From positions 244,470 to 308,469 of the forward strand of contig NZ_KK366019.1 of assembly GCF_000686805.1 (NCBI RefSeq): DNA of 64,000 nt. Direction: 5' to 3'. The stretch's first letter is position 1; every line of letters begins with the position of its first letter. This DNA is from Bacillus sp. UNC41MFS5 (GTDB lineage Bacteria; Bacillota; Bacilli; Bacillales_B; DSM-18226). Positions 34,244 through 43,849 of the stretch are shown one piece after another. The notes beneath the pieces are model-generated. The model was not told where the DNA came from. It searched no databases and saw nothing but the letters and a program-made list of their open reading frames with translations. The position numbers and the translations under genes are program-made.

Positions 34244-34453
34244 ATGTTTCATCCATCGGTACTTTCATTGTTTTTATACTTTCCGGAAGATAAATCGGAA
34301 TATATACCTGCTGCGATCACCTTAGTGATTTTCATAATTGGAGCCTTTCTAACGATGCGCGTCATCATTTTGGTCTCCAAACGCGAGGCTAAAAAGGCAA
34401 AAGAATTAGAAGAACAATTGAAAAATCAAGAGCACTCTCCAAGGAACAGTTAA
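34244..34453 (+). CDS. Small single-span membrane protein
   Basis: A 69-residue protein with one strong hydrophobic helix (residues about 21-44, PAAITLVIFIIGAFLTMRVI) and a highly charged C-terminal tail (KREAKKAKELEEQLKNQ) likely to form a short coiled coil in the cytoplasm. The ribosome binding site is AAAGGGAGAAG. No family is recognised. It has its own terminator and lies between two lipoprotein genes. Confidence 0.7.
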   Translation: MFHPSVLSLFLYFPEDKSEYIPAAITLVIFIIGAFLTMRVIILVSKREAKKAKELEEQLKNQEHSPRNS

Positions 34454-34472
34454 CCCAATACTGTTCCTTTTT
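34440..34472 (+). terminator. Intrinsic terminator after the small membrane protein
   Basis: AAGGAACAGT (34441-34450) pairs perfectly with ACTGTTCCTT (34460-34469), followed by T. The left arm overlaps the end of the gene. Confidence 0.88.
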
Positions 34473-34537
34473 GATTGGATAAAGGAACGGGGGATTGTTC
34501 ATACTAAAGGCAAATTGTCTAGTGTGGGGGTATACAT

Positions 34538-35065
34538 ATGAAGAAAAGCTGGATGATCATTCCACTGCTCATTCTAACAGGATGTACGGAAAAGAATATC
34601 AGAAAGATTGATGTGGAGATGTATAATGCAGTCGGGGATTCCCTTGGCAAAGTAAAGGTAGCCGAGCAAGCTAGCGGCGTAAAATTATCAGTAGATTTAA
34701 AAGGCCTGCCAGCAGGGGAGCATGCGATTCATATCCATGACAAGGGAAAGTGCAAAGCTCCAGATTTTAAATCAGCAGGAAACCATTTTAATCCCGATAA
34801 AAAGGAACATGGACTTCTTCATCCAAAAGGTGCACATGCAGGCGATCTGCCTAATTTAATCGTTGGAGATGATGGGTCTGTAAAAGTAGATTTAAATGCA
34901 CCCAATGTCACCTTAAAAGATGGAAAGAAATCGTTGTTTACAAAAGATGGTACTACAATCGTCATTGATGAAGGAAAAGATGATGGTATGACACAACCTT
35001 CAGGAGATTCTGGAAAACGGATTGCCTGTGGTGAAATTACAAAAGATAAAAAAGCGGGTCAATAG
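34538..35065 (+). CDS. Cu/Zn superoxide dismutase-like lipoprotein (SodC/YojM), copper ligand missing
   Basis: A 175-residue lipoprotein with signal peptide and lipobox LTGC (Cys 16). The SodC domain keeps H65 and H67 ([11 protein letters not shown]), the bridging H83 (GNHFNP), the zinc ligands H91, H100 and D103 (HAGDLPN), and the C72-C164 disulfide pair (GKC, RIACGEI). The last copper ligand, normally His in a V(V/I)H motif, is Asp 144 here (IVIDEG, codon GAT). B. subtilis YojM also lacks copper ligands, as I recall. Superoxide dismutase activity is therefore doubtful; it may bind zinc only. Confidence 0.85.
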   Translation: MKKSWMIIPLLILTGCTEKNIRKIDVEMYNAVGDSLGKVKVAEQASGVKLSVDLKGLPAGEHAIHIHDKGKCKAPDFKSAGNHFNPDKKEHGLLHPKGAHAGDLPNLIVGDDGSVKVDLNAPNVTLKDGKKSLFTKDGTTIVIDEGKDDGMTQPSGDSGKRIACGEITKDKKAGQ

Positions 35066-35097
35066 AAGGACAGAATGAGAAATAATATTATTTGGAG

Positions 35098-35124
35098 GGC
35101 TATCAGTTAAGTGTGATAGCCTTT
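35098..35124 (+). terminator. Hairpin after the SodC-like gene
   Basis: GGCTATCA (35098-35105) pairs perfectly with TGATAGCC (35114-35121). Only TTT follows, so it is a moderate terminator candidate. Confidence 0.55.
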
Positions 35125-35219
35125 AACATTGAATTTTTTCTTGTAAATAGGTAGAAATCTAAAGCTTTTCCTAAAAGTGGACATACACTAGCATGGAGAC
35201 TGTTTAGGAGGCGATTATA

Positions 35220-35708
35220 TTGGAAAAAAGACAATTCTTTGGCGGATTTCCGGGACAACCTGGATCCCAACAAATGGGTTACCCGCAAATGGGGGGCTAT
35301 CCGCAAATGGGAGGCTATCCGCAAATGGGAGGCTATCCGCAAATGGGAGGCTATCCGCAAATGGGAGGTTACCCGCAAATGGGAGGCTATCCGCAAATGG
35401 GAGGTCACCCGCAAATGGGAGGCTACCCGCAAATGGGAGGTCACCCGCAAATGGGAGGTCACCCACAAATGGGCGGCCAGCAAACAGGAATTCCTCAAGG
35501 CATGGGAGGTTTTCCGCAAATGATGGGCGGCCAGCAAACAGGATTTCCTCAAGGCATGGGAGGTTTTCCACAAATGATGGGCGGCCAGCAAACAGGATTT
35601 CCTCAAGGCATGAGTGGATTCCCGCAAATGATGGGTGGACAACAGCAAACTGGACAAAAACCGCCAACTAAACCTACTTCTTTTGGACAGCGTAAAGAAA
35701 AGAAGTAA
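35220..35708 (+). CDS. GYPQMG-repeat low-complexity protein (spore coat-like)
   Basis: A 162-residue protein built of two tandem repeats. About ten copies of the hexapeptide G(Y/H)PQMG (18-bp units, about 35278-35475) are followed by three copies of an 18-residue unit GGQQTGFPQGMGGFPQMM (54-bp units, about 35472-35640). A basic tail (PTSFGQRKEKK) ends it. Such Gly/Tyr/Gln/Met-rich repeats suggest a cross-linked structural protein, perhaps of the spore coat or outer surface; this is inference. TTG 35220 follows AGGAGGCG. Nucleotide repetition leaves other frames open, which creates spurious long ORFs on both strands. Confidence 0.75.
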   Translation: MEKRQFFGGFPGQPGSQQMGYPQMGGYPQMGGYPQMGGYPQMGGYPQMGGYPQMGGYPQMGGHPQMGGYPQMGGHPQMGGHPQMGGQQTGIPQGMGGFPQMMGGQQTGFPQGMGGFPQMMGGQQTGFPQGMSGFPQMMGGQQQTGQKPPTKPTSFGQRKEKK

Positions 35709-35731
35709 TTAATTACCCTAAAGTTAGAAAT

Positions 35732-35765
35732 AAACTGTTCCTCAATTAAGGAGGAGCAGTTTTCT
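35732..35765 (+). terminator. Intrinsic terminator after the repeat protein
   Basis: AAACTGTTCCTC (35732-35743) pairs with GAGGAGCAGTTT (35751-35762) with one wobble, followed by T-rich sequence. Confidence 0.82.
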
Positions 35766-35834
35766 GTTTTCTTGCTTTATTTTCCTTTTTTTCAGACAAT
35801 GAGTTTATCAATATATATTGGAGTGACCACAAAC

Positions 35835-37031
35835 ATGGAGAACAAACTGTATTATCAAGATTCATACATACGAACTTTCAAAGCAAAAGTGGTAAAACAA
35901 GAACAAGACCCAACAGGCAGCTGGTATCTTGTATTAAATCAAACGGCCTTTTATCCAACCGGCGGTGGGCAGCCGCACGACCTTGGAACACTTGCTGATA
36001 AAAAGATATTAAACGTGGAAGAAATCGATGGAGAAATTCGTCATTACATGGATGGGCCATTAGATGAGATAGGAAAGGAAGTCAAGGGGAATATCGATTG
36101 GGAAAGACGCTTGGATTATATGCAGCAACATGCCGGGCAGCATCTATTATCTGCGGCATTTGATCACTTATTTGGATACAAAACAATCGGGTTTCATTTA
36201 GGTGCAGAAATACTCACCATCGATTTAGAGACGGAGCATCTTAGCCAGCACCAAGTACAGGAAGCTGAGGCGCTTGCAAATCAGGTCATACTAGAAAACA
36301 GACCGATTGAGACGAAATGGGTTACAGAAGAAGAATTGTCTCAATATAATCTGCGAAAAGAGACCAAAGTGAAAGAGGATATCCGCCTGGTTATTATTCC
36401 TGATTTTGATGATAACGGGTGCGGTGGGACACATCCAAGAGCGACTGGTGAGGTTCGAGCGGTAAAAGTATTGGATTGGGAACGACAAAAGAAGAAGGTG
36501 CGGGTCCAATTTGTTTGTGGGAACCGATTAGTTACCCAGCTTGGACAAAAACAAAGGGTGCTCCTAGAATTAACTAAAATCCTCAATGCCCCTGAAAAGG
36601 AGATGGAACAGGCAGTTCTTCGTCTCCTTGAAACGAACAAAACATTAGAAAAAGAGCTTGAACAAACTCAGGGAAGTCTCCTCCATTTTGAGGCGAAGGA
36701 CTTACTTGGAAAAAGAAGTCATAGTGAGAAGCTCTTCGTCAGTGAAGTATTTCAAAATCGCTCCATTCAAGAATTGCAGAATTTAGCACGAATCATAACT
36801 ACTGAAGAAGAAACAGCTATTGTTTACTTTGTATCGGAAAATGATAAGCGATTGCAGGTAGTTTGTGCACGTGGACAAGCTAGAACGGAAAGTATGAAAA
36901 AAGTAATCGCTAATGCCCTCCCGCTAATTGACGGAAAGGGTGGAGGGAATGATTCGTTTGCTCAGGGTGGTGGCGAGGCGAAAATCTCGGGAGAGCAAAT
37001 GCTTCAGTATATTTTGGAAATAAAAGGATAG
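35835..37031 (+). CDS. Alanyl-tRNA editing protein AlaX-L (AlaRS-like, DHHA1)
   Basis: A 398-residue stand-alone homologue of the AlaRS editing and C-terminal domains. It clears Ser- or Gly-tRNA(Ala). An N-terminal beta-barrel has FYPTGGGQPHDLG near 40. The zinc site consists of HAGQH (near 99) and CGGTH (near 198). A coiled-coil linker precedes the C-terminal DHHA1 domain with GKGGGNDSFAQGGG near 380. ATG 35835 lies nine bases after GGAGTGA; the longer frame from 35772 is unlikely. With the ProX-like deacylase at 4576, the window encodes two trans-editing factors. Confidence 0.9.
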   Translation: MENKLYYQDSYIRTFKAKVVKQEQDPTGSWYLVLNQTAFYPTGGGQPHDLGTLADKKILNVEEIDGEIRHYMDGPLDEIGKEVKGNIDWERRLDYMQQHAGQHLLSAAFDHLFGYKTIGFHLGAEILTIDLETEHLSQHQVQEAEALANQVILENRPIETKWVTEEELSQYNLRKETKVKEDIRLVIIPDFDDNGCGGTHPRATGEVRAVKVLDWERQKKKVRVQFVCGNRLVTQLGQKQRVLLELTKILNAPEKEMEQAVLRLLETNKTLEKELEQTQGSLLHFEAKDLLGKRSHSEKLFVSEVFQNRSIQELQNLARIITTEEETAIVYFVSENDKRLQVVCARGQARTESMKKVIANALPLIDGKGGGNDSFAQGGGEAKISGEQMLQYILEIKG

Positions 37032-37152
37032 TTGGTTGGTTAAATGGTCGGCTTCAATATTTTTACACCGCACTCTTTAAGAAGTATACTGGAGTCACAC
37101 TAGGGCAAAATACAAGTGCTCAAGTTAAGCTAAAATTTGGGAGTTAAAAACA

Positions 37153-37416
37153 ATGAGAAAAGAACTGCAAACAAATTTACAATATGTGGATCTATTAAAT
37201 GAGTGGAATCCCTTCAACTTAAATAATGGAGGATATGACACAGAAATCGCTGATACCATCCAGGCCATCCATGAACTAGATGATTGTATTGAGTTGGCCA
37301 AAAGAATACAAAGCATTTATGATTTTTCCTTTGAAAAAATGATTCCGTTGGAAGAGTGCTTGAAAATATCCAAAGAATTATTAGTCATTAAAGCAAAGGA
37401 TGCTTGTTCCATTTAA
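37153..37416 (+). CDS. yugE: DUF1871 family protein YugE
   Basis: An 87-residue helical protein matching the DUF1871/YugE family: LLNEWNPFNLNNGGYDTEIA, then DTIQAIHELDDCIELAKRIQ and IYDFSFEKMIPLEECLKIS. Function unknown. ATG 37153 follows TTGGGAG. Its place near yugI, pgi, yugN and yugO agrees with the B. subtilis yug order. Confidence 0.78.
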   Translation: MRKELQTNLQYVDLLNEWNPFNLNNGGYDTEIADTIQAIHELDDCIELAKRIQSIYDFSFEKMIPLEECLKISKELLVIKAKDACSI

Positions 37417-37471
37417 GGCTTCAAGGCAAAAAAAAAGGACATACCATGATGGATGTCCACTTCAAAAAGGG

Positions 37472-37522
37472 GGGAATACTAGAAAGCCTTATGATATAAG
37501 GTTATCCAGTATTCCCTTTTTT
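37472..37522. terminator. Terminator between yugE and the convergent XRE gene
   Basis: GGGAATACT (37472-37480) pairs perfectly with AGTATTCCC (37508-37516), with CCTTAT/ATAAGG pairing inside the loop, followed by TTTTTT. A smaller GGACAT/ATGTCC stem lies just before it at 37437-37458. Confidence 0.8.
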
Positions 37523-37560
37523 ATACATTTGCGAAAGAAAAAACTTTGCTGTTATTCATA

Positions 37561-37758
37561 TTATTGTTTTATTAATTCTGTAGCAGGAAGATCTAAAACA
37601 GTTGATAACTTTAATAAGGTTTGTGTGCTTGGAATTTGTTCCCCAGATTCGTATTTCTCAATTGTGTGAATTCCAACTCTTACTTTTTGTGCCAGCTCTT
37701 CCTGAGACATATGGAGCATTTCGCGGGCATTTTTAATGGTTTGACCGATGGTATTCAA
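37561..37758 (-). CDS. Small XRE-family HTH regulator
   Basis: A 65-residue Cro/C1-type DNA-binding domain on its own. Helix 1 is IGQTIKNAREML, the helix-turn-helix is SQEELAQKVRVGIHTIEKYE, and the closing PSTQTLLKLSTVLDLPATEL is typical of the fold. It has no sensor domain. It probably binds an operator near its own gene or in the 233-bp gap before yugI. ATG 37758 with AGGGAAGG upstream. Confidence 0.88.
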   Translation of the reverse strand: MNTIGQTIKNAREMLHMSQEELAQKVRVGIHTIEKYESGEQIPSTQTLLKLSTVLDLPATELIKQ

Positions 37759-37991
37759 ACTGGTTCACCTTCCCTTTAATAATAGATTTCCTCACTATTA
37801 GTTTATCACGTTTGGTAAATATTTCTTTCCGCATCCTTGAACATTATGTTAAGAATTTTCGACAATCCCAATAAGGTAAGCTTTAATTGCAGTTTATTTT
37901 TCAATCTTTTTTGATTTAAGGCGTTCTTTGTGGTATAATATTATAATGCGTATATATAGGATAAAATAATTAATTACTTAGGAGTGTTTTC

Positions 37992-38396
37992 ATGTCAGAA
38001 AAGATCGAAACTGGAAGTATTTTAACAGGTAAAGTAACAGGAATTCAACCATATGGAGCGTTTGTTGCGCTTGACGATAATACTCAAGGCCTTGTCCATA
38101 TTTCTGAAATTACACATGGTTACGTGAAAGATATTAATGACCACCTTAAAGTAGGGGACGAAATTAAGGTGAAAGTATTATCAGTGGATGAAGGCGCAGG
38201 CAAAATTGGTCTTTCTATCCGTGCTACGGAAGAAGCTCCTGTTGAACAGGCTGCTCCAAAAGCAAAGAAACCTCGTAAACGTCCAGTTGCTGCGATTATT
38301 CCAGAAGTGGAAGGCCAGCAAGGATTTAACACATTAAAAGATAAACTGCAAGATTGGATTGACCAGTCACAACGTGAAGATTTAATAAAAAAATAA
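37992..38396 (+). CDS. yugI: S1-domain general stress protein 13 (YugI)
   Basis: A 134-residue protein with one S1 RNA-binding domain (residues 5-75: GSILTGKVTGIQPYGAFVAL, QGLVHISEITHGYVKDIND, VLSVDEGAGKIGLSIR). An Ala/Pro/Lys-rich linker and a short helical tail follow. GSP13/YugI associates with ribosomes in B. subtilis. Start ATG 37992 follows TTAGGAGTG. A good terminator follows. Confidence 0.92.
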   Translation: MSEKIETGSILTGKVTGIQPYGAFVALDDNTQGLVHISEITHGYVKDINDHLKVGDEIKVKVLSVDEGAGKIGLSIRATEEAPVEQAAPKAKKPRKRPVAAIIPEVEGQQGFNTLKDKLQDWIDQSQREDLIKK

Positions 38397-38403
38397 ATTC
38401 AAG

Positions 38404-38451
38404 AAAAGCCTAGACCCAATGCTATGATTAGCATGGTGCTAGGCTTTTTTT
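38404..38451 (+). terminator. Intrinsic terminator after yugI
   Basis: AAAGCCTAG (38405-38413) pairs with CTAGGCTTT (38439-38447), with an inner ATGCTA/TAGCAT stem, followed by T. Confidence 0.88.
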
Positions 38452-38565
38452 ACATAAAAAGAGCTTTTTCATTGATAAAGTTTTAATGGGGTGTTCATTC
38501 TTTTTTCATGCTCGGCTACAATAGTACTATATGTACATAATATTACAATGAAACGGGGGTTTATT

Positions 38566-39765
38566 ATGACAGCAAATGTAAATACGAATGAATTAATTGC
38601 TAAAACAGTGAAATATGGAGCTAATAACTATCATCCGCTCCCAATTGTCATTACAAAGGCAGAAGGTGTTTGGGTAGAGGACCCAGAAGGCAATAAATAT
38701 ATGGATATGCTTAGTGCCTATTCAGCTGTGAACCAAGGGCATCGTCACCCAAAAATTATTCAAGCGTTAAAGGATCAGGCCGATAAGGTTACATTAACTT
38801 CCCGTGCATTTCACAATGACCAACTTGGTCCTTGGTATGAAAAAGTATGTCAATTAACCAAAAAAGAGATGGTGCTGCCCATGAATACCGGGGCGGAAGC
38901 AGTGGAGACAGCTGTAAAAACGGCACGACGCTGGAGCTATGATGTAAAAGGTGTGGCTGAGAACCAAGCGGAAATTATTGCTTGTATAGGGAATTTTCAC
39001 GGCAGAACCATGACGGCTGTTTCCCTCTCATCCGATGACGAGTATAAACGCGGGTTTGGACCCATGCTCCCAGGGATCAAGCTAATCCCTTATGGTGACT
39101 TAGAGGCATTAAAAGCTGCGATTACGCCTAATACAGCGGCATTCTTAATTGAACCGATTCAGGGAGAGGCTGGGATTGTCATTCCGCCTGAAGGCTTTAT
39201 GAAGGCTGCCTATGATTTATGTAACGAAAACAATATTTTGTTTATTGCTGATGAAATTCAAGCTGGTTTGGCCCGGACAGGTAAAATGTTTGCCTGTGAG
39301 TGGGAAGGGATCGAACCTGATATGTATATTCTTGGTAAAGCACTGGGCGGCGGTGTGTTCCCAATTTCATGTGTTGTCGCTGACAAAGATATTTTAGGGG
39401 TATTTAACCCGGGATCACACGGCTCTACCTTCGGGGGAAATCCCATGGCATGTGCGGTATCAATTGCGGCTCTGGATGTGCTTGTGGATGAAAAACTTGC
39501 TGAAAAATCGTTAGAACTTGGCGAGTATTTTCTTAACAAATTAAAAGAAATAAAAAATCCAATCATAAAAGATATTCGCGGCCGTGGCTTATTTATCGGT
39601 GTAGAACTATCTCAGCCGGCACGCAAATATTGTGAGCAATTAAAAGAGCAAGGACTATTGTGTAAGGAAACCCATGACACGGTGATTCGCTTTGCACCGC
39701 CGCTGATCATTAGTAAAGATGAATTGAATTGGGCTTTGGAGAGGATTAACAACGTACTTGGATAA
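38566..39765 (+). CDS. rocD: Ornithine aminotransferase RocD
   Basis: A 399-residue PLP-dependent class III aminotransferase that converts ornithine and 2-oxoglutarate to glutamate semialdehyde and glutamate. [13 protein letters not shown] (near 51) and [18 protein letters not shown] (near 106) match the family. The cofactor-binding [15 protein letters not shown] (near 227) is followed by the PLP Lys in [14 protein letters not shown] (near 256). Length equals the usual RocD. ATG 38566 follows AACGGGGG. The glutamate dehydrogenase gene starts 27 bp downstream, so one mRNA would take ornithine through glutamate to 2-oxoglutarate. Confidence 0.93.
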   Translation: MTANVNTNELIAKTVKYGANNYHPLPIVITKAEGVWVEDPEGNKYMDMLSAYSAVNQGHRHPKIIQALKDQADKVTLTSRAFHNDQLGPWYEKVCQLTKKEMVLPMNTGAEAVETAVKTARRWSYDVKGVAENQAEIIACIGNFHGRTMTAVSLSSDDEYKRGFGPMLPGIKLIPYGDLEALKAAITPNTAAFLIEPIQGEAGIVIPPEGFMKAAYDLCNENNILFIADEIQAGLARTGKMFACEWEGIEPDMYILGKALGGGVFPISCVVADKDILGVFNPGSHGSTFGGNPMACAVSIAALDVLVDEKLAEKSLELGEYFLNKLKEIKNPIIKDIRGRGLFIGVELSQPARKYCEQLKEQGLLCKETHDTVIRFAPPLIISKDELNWALERINNVLG

Positions 39766-39792
39766 AAGGTAAAAAATACTAGGGGTGCAAAA

Positions 39793-41076
39793 ATGGGGAT
39801 ATATGATGTAACAAATAGTGGCGGTGATAAGGATATAGAGACATTAGACCTGCTCACATCAACACAGATTGTTATTCATGATGCATTAAAAAAGATGGGC
39901 TACAACGAGGAAATGTTCGAATTATTGAAAGAACCATTAAGAATGTCAGATGTTAGAATTCCCGTTCGGATGGACGATGGTTCTACCAAAATATTTAACG
40001 GGTTTAGGGCCCAGCATAATGATGCAATTGGACCGACCATGGGTGGGATTCGCTTTCACCCTAAGGTCACAGCAAATGAAGTGAAGGCATTATCAATGTG
40101 GATGAGTTTGAAGTGTGGAATCGCTGACTTACCATTTGGCGGGGGAAAAGGAGCGATTCTTTGTAACCCGCGGACGATGTCCTTCGGTGAACTTGAACGA
40201 TTAAGCCGTGGATACGTTCGTGCAATCAGCCAAATTGTTGGTCCAACGAAGGATATCCCCGCACCCGATATGTACACTAATTCTCAGATTATGGCATGGA
40301 TGATGGATGAATACAGTCGTCTTCGCCAATTTGATTCTTCTGGTTTTATTACCGGCAAACCCCTTGTACTTGGAGGCTCTGAGGGCCGGGAAAAGGCAGG
40401 AGCAAAGGGCGTAACCATTTGTATTGAGGAGGCAGCCAAGAAACGCGGTATTCGCATTAAGGGATCCCGTGTCATTGTTCAAGGGTTTGGGAATGCAGGC
40501 AGTTATGTGGCAAAGTTTATGCATGAAGCAGGAGCGATTGTAGTTGGGATTTCTGATGTTTATGGAGCACTTTATAATCCTGATGGATTGAATATTAATT
40601 ACTTGTTGGATCGTCGGGACAGCTTTGGTACAATTAGTACTCTTTTCGAATGGACCATCACCAATAAAGAACTGCTAGAGAAGGAATGTGATGTATTAGT
40701 ACCAGCAGCAATATCTAATCAGATTACCGCTGAAAATGCATACAACATCAAGGCTAAAATTGTCGTAGAAGCTGCAAACGGGCCGACCTCGCTTGAAGCA
40801 ACCAATATTCTTACTGAACGTGGAATATTGCTTGTACCAGATGTTTTGGCTGGAGCAGGTGGTGTTACCGTCTCCTATTTTGAATGGGTTCAAAATAAGC
40901 AAGGTTTTTATTGGAGTGAAGAGGAAGTAGAAGAGAAATTACGCCATAAACTGGTCAAATCGTTCGAGGATATTTATCAACTTGCCCAAACAAGCAATGT
41001 GGATATGCGCTTGGCGGCGTATATGATCGGCGTAAGAAAAATGGCAGATGCCTCCTTGTATAGGGGATGGGTATAA
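39793..41076 (+). CDS. gudB: NAD-specific glutamate dehydrogenase (GudB/RocG)
   Basis: A 427-residue catabolic glutamate dehydrogenase that deaminates glutamate to 2-oxoglutarate. Substrate and catalytic regions are GPTMGGIRFHPKV (near 78) and LPFGGGKGAILCNP (near 114, active-site Lys). The NAD fold is VIVQGFGNAGSYVAKF (near 227). The region EVKALSMWMSLKCG shows a single VKA, so it does not carry the inactivating 9-bp duplication that I recall from laboratory B. subtilis gudB. It follows rocD closely in a likely operon. Confidence 0.93.
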   Translation: MGIYDVTNSGGDKDIETLDLLTSTQIVIHDALKKMGYNEEMFELLKEPLRMSDVRIPVRMDDGSTKIFNGFRAQHNDAIGPTMGGIRFHPKVTANEVKALSMWMSLKCGIADLPFGGGKGAILCNPRTMSFGELERLSRGYVRAISQIVGPTKDIPAPDMYTNSQIMAWMMDEYSRLRQFDSSGFITGKPLVLGGSEGREKAGAKGVTICIEEAAKKRGIRIKGSRVIVQGFGNAGSYVAKFMHEAGAIVVGISDVYGALYNPDGLNINYLLDRRDSFGTISTLFEWTITNKELLEKECDVLVPAAISNQITAENAYNIKAKIVVEAANGPTSLEATNILTERGILLVPDVLAGAGGVTVSYFEWVQNKQGFYWSEEEVEEKLRHKLVKSFEDIYQLAQTSNVDMRLAAYMIGVRKMADASLYRGWV

Positions 41077-41118
41077 AAAACTTCCTTGCATCATGGATGG
41101 TGCGAGGAAGTTTTTTTT
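41076..41118 (+). terminator. Intrinsic terminator after gudB
   Basis: AACTTCCTTGCA (41079-41090) pairs with TGCGAGGAAGTT (41101-41112), one wobble, followed by T. Confidence 0.88.
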
Positions 41119-41172
41119 GCAAAAAGAATCATAATAACTAATAATGAAAAAGGAAAAGGAAGGTGTATGATG

Positions 41173-42336
41173 ATGGAAAATTTTACTTTTTTAAATCCAA
41201 CGAAATTGATTTTTGGAAAAGGTGAATTGGAGCAATTAAGAACAGAAGTACCTCGTTACGGTAAAAAGGTTTTGCTCGTCTATGGTGGGGGCAGTATTAA
41301 ACAGAGCGGCTTGTATGAAAATGTGATAAATTTATTAACAGAAATCGGAGTGGAGGTTTTTGAACTCCCTGGAGTGGAACCAAACCCACGGATTACCACC
41401 GCTCGAAAAGGGGTAGAAATTTGTAAACAAGAGGGAATTGAATTCTTGCTGGCGGTCGGGGGCGGAAGTGTCATTGATTGTTCCAAACTTATTGCTGCCG
41501 GTGCGAAATATGAGGGGGATGCTTGGGATCTTGTCATTAAAAAGGCAATTGCACAAGATGCACTTCCATTTGGGACGGTGTTAACGCTCGCAGCAACGGG
41601 CTCAGAAATGAATTCAGGTTCGGTCATTACAAATTGGGAAACAAATGAAAAGTATGGCTGGGGAAGTGCAGTTACCTATCCAAAATTCTCGATCTTAGAC
41701 CCCGTTAACACGTTTACGGTGCCAAGGAATCAAACCATTTATGGCATAGTTGATATGATGTCACATGTGCTTGAACATTATTTTCATTTAGAAGAAAATA
41801 CAGATTTTCAAGACCGCATGTGTGAATCTTTATTGATTACTGTGATGGAAACGGCGCCTAAGTTGCTTGCGGACCTAGAAAATTACCAGCACAGGGCAAC
41901 CATTCTTTACAGTGGCACGATGGCTCTCAATGGAATTTTAAATATGGGCTATCGCGGTGATTGGGCTACACATAATCTAGAGCACGCTGTATCGGCCGTA
42001 TATGACATTCCGCATGGCGGCGGTCTGGCGATCCTGTTCCCACATTGGATGAGGCATAATCTAGCGGTGAAGCCTGAACGCTTTAAGCAACTTGCCGTTC
42101 GGGTGTTTGGGGTAAATGAAGCAGACAAGAGTGCAGAACAAATAGGACTCGAAGGAATTCAAAAATTACGTGAGTTCTGGAATAGTATTGAAGCACCATC
42201 AAGGTTAGTTGATTATGATATTGATGATTCCAAACTAGACTTAATGGCAGACAGAGCAATGGAAAACGGTGAGTTTGGGAATTTTAAAAAGTTAAACCGT
42301 GAGGATGTTTTAGCTATTTATCGTGCATCACTATAA
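41173..42336 (+). CDS. Iron-containing alcohol dehydrogenase (YugJ/YugK butanol dehydrogenase type)
   Basis: A 387-residue group III metal-dependent alcohol dehydrogenase. The NAD(P)-binding [20 protein letters not shown] lies near 90, with [14 protein letters not shown] near 137. The iron ligands come from [12 protein letters not shown] (near 194) and [14 protein letters not shown] plus later His (near 275). It reduces aldehydes with NAD(P)H. Three consecutive ATG codons (41167, 41170, 41173) are possible; the last is seven bases from AAGGAAGGTG. In B. subtilis two such genes, yugJ and yugK, precede pgi; here one is present. Confidence 0.88.
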   Translation: MENFTFLNPTKLIFGKGELEQLRTEVPRYGKKVLLVYGGGSIKQSGLYENVINLLTEIGVEVFELPGVEPNPRITTARKGVEICKQEGIEFLLAVGGGSVIDCSKLIAAGAKYEGDAWDLVIKKAIAQDALPFGTVLTLAATGSEMNSGSVITNWETNEKYGWGSAVTYPKFSILDPVNTFTVPRNQTIYGIVDMMSHVLEHYFHLEENTDFQDRMCESLLITVMETAPKLLADLENYQHRATILYSGTMALNGILNMGYRGDWATHNLEHAVSAVYDIPHGGGLAILFPHWMRHNLAVKPERFKQLAVRVFGVNEADKSAEQIGLEGIQKLREFWNSIEAPSRLVDYDIDDSKLDLMADRAMENGEFGNFKKLNREDVLAIYRASL

Positions 42337-42455
42337 AATAACGATTGGTAAGAAATTTGTCGAAATTGGGTGCGCTTTCAAAAAGGGACCTGCCTTGATA
42401 ATCATCGCATCATTCGTTAAAGTGATTATGTAAATAAAATTATGGAGGATCATGC

Positions 42456-43802
42456 ATGACACACGTTCGTTTTGATTACTCAAAAGCTTTAACCTTTTTT
42501 GGAGAACATGAACTTACATATTTACGTGATGCCGTAAAAGTTGCTCATCATTCACTACATGAGCAAACCGGTGCAGGTAATGACTTTCTAGGGTGGATTG
42601 ACCTCCCGACCAACTATGATAAAGAAGAGTTTTCACGCATTCAAAAATCAGCTGAGAAAATCAAAGCTGATTCTGATGTTCTCCTTGTTATTGGAATTGG
42701 AGGATCTTATCTTGGGGCAAGAGCAGCGATTGAAATGCTCCAGCATAGCTTCTATAACGTCCTTCCAAAAGATAAGCGAAAAACACCTCAAGTGATTTTT
42801 GTTGGAAATAATATCAGCTCCACTTATATGAGAGATTTGATGGATCTCCTTGACGGAAAAGATTTCTCTATTAATGTCATTTCCAAATCAGGAACTACAA
42901 CTGAACCAGCGATTGCTTTCCGCATTTTCCGTAAGCTTCTCGAGGAAAAATACGGTCAAGATGAGGCGCGCAAACGGATTTATGCCACAACGGATAAAGC
43001 AAGAGGAGCTCTAAAGACCTTAGCAACAGAAGAAGGTTATGAAACGTTCGTAATCGCTGATGACATTGGCGGACGTTATTCTGTTCTAACAGCCGTTGGT
43101 TTGCTTCCAATCGCAGTAAGCGGGGCAAACATCGAGAAAATCATGGAAGGTGCTGCAGTGGCACAAACAGACTTCGGTCATTCCGAACTCGAAGATAATG
43201 CCGCTTACCAATATGCTGCCGTTAGAAATGTGCTGTACAATAAAGGCAAAACCATTGAAATGCTGATCAATTATGAGCCAGGCTTGCAATATTTTTCAGA
43301 GTGGTGGAAACAGTTATTTGGTGAAAGTGAAGGAAAAGATCAAAAAGGGATTTATCCTTCCTCAGCCAATTTTTCAACCGATCTCCACTCACTTGGACAA
43401 TATGTTCAAGAAGGGCGTCGTGATTTGTTTGAAACAATCATTAAAGTGGAAACACCTCGTCACGAGCTGAAAATTGAAGCGGAAGAAAATGATTTAGATG
43501 GCTTGAATTACCTTGCTGGTCAAACAGTAGACTTTGTCAATAATAAGGCATTTCAAGGCACGATGCTTGCCCATACCGATGGCGGCGTGCCGAACTTAAT
43601 TGTGACAATTCCAGCCATGGATGAGTATACATTAGGGTACCTTGTCTATTTCTTTGAAAAAGCTTGTGCCATGAGCGGCTACTTACTTGGAGTAAATCCT
43701 TTCGATCAGCCAGGTGTTGAAGCTTACAAAGTAAATATGTTTGCCCTTTTAGGTAAACCAGGATACGAAGAGAAAAAAGCAGAATTAGAAAAACGTTTAT
43801 AA
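42456..43802 (+). CDS. pgi: Glucose-6-phosphate isomerase
   Basis: A 448-residue glycolytic enzyme that interconverts glucose 6-phosphate and fructose 6-phosphate. SIS-domain phosphate-binding segments are [16 protein letters not shown] (near 79) and [16 protein letters not shown] (near 142). The active-site Glu lies in [14 protein letters not shown] (near 310). The signature [20 protein letters not shown] is near the C-terminus. ATG 42456 follows GGAGGATC. The size is the short form usual in Firmicutes. Confidence 0.95.
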   Translation: MTHVRFDYSKALTFFGEHELTYLRDAVKVAHHSLHEQTGAGNDFLGWIDLPTNYDKEEFSRIQKSAEKIKADSDVLLVIGIGGSYLGARAAIEMLQHSFYNVLPKDKRKTPQVIFVGNNISSTYMRDLMDLLDGKDFSINVISKSGTTTEPAIAFRIFRKLLEEKYGQDEARKRIYATTDKARGALKTLATEEGYETFVIADDIGGRYSVLTAVGLLPIAVSGANIEKIMEGAAVAQTDFGHSELEDNAAYQYAAVRNVLYNKGKTIEMLINYEPGLQYFSEWWKQLFGESEGKDQKGIYPSSANFSTDLHSLGQYVQEGRRDLFETIIKVETPRHELKIEAEENDLDGLNYLAGQTVDFVNNKAFQGTMLAHTDGGVPNLIVTIPAMDEYTLGYLVYFFEKACAMSGYLLGVNPFDQPGVEAYKVNMFALLGKPGYEEKKAELEKRL

Positions 43803-43810
43803 ATTATAGA

Positions 43811-43848
43811 AAAGAGAACTGATAAATACATTCAGTTCTCTTTTTTTT
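43811..43848 (+). terminator. Intrinsic terminator after pgi
   Basis: AAAGAGAACTGA (43811-43822) pairs perfectly with TCAGTTCTCTTT (43832-43843), with a T-run. Confidence 0.92.
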
Positions 43849-43849
43849 A

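Noticed and set aside
35103..35657. Long ORFs on the minus strand and in other frames over the GYPQMG repeats
   Set aside because: They arise because the 18-bp repeat has no stops in any frame. Only the plus-strand frame from TTG 35220 has a good ribosome binding site and a terminator.
38400..38565. SigL (-12/-24) promoter before rocD
   Set aside because: Searched for TGGCAC-N5-TTGCA as expected from B. subtilis rocD; no acceptable match was seen.
39793..41076. Inactivating duplication in gudB
   Set aside because: The region where the 9-bp duplication is remembered shows only one VKA unit, and the protein has the normal length.
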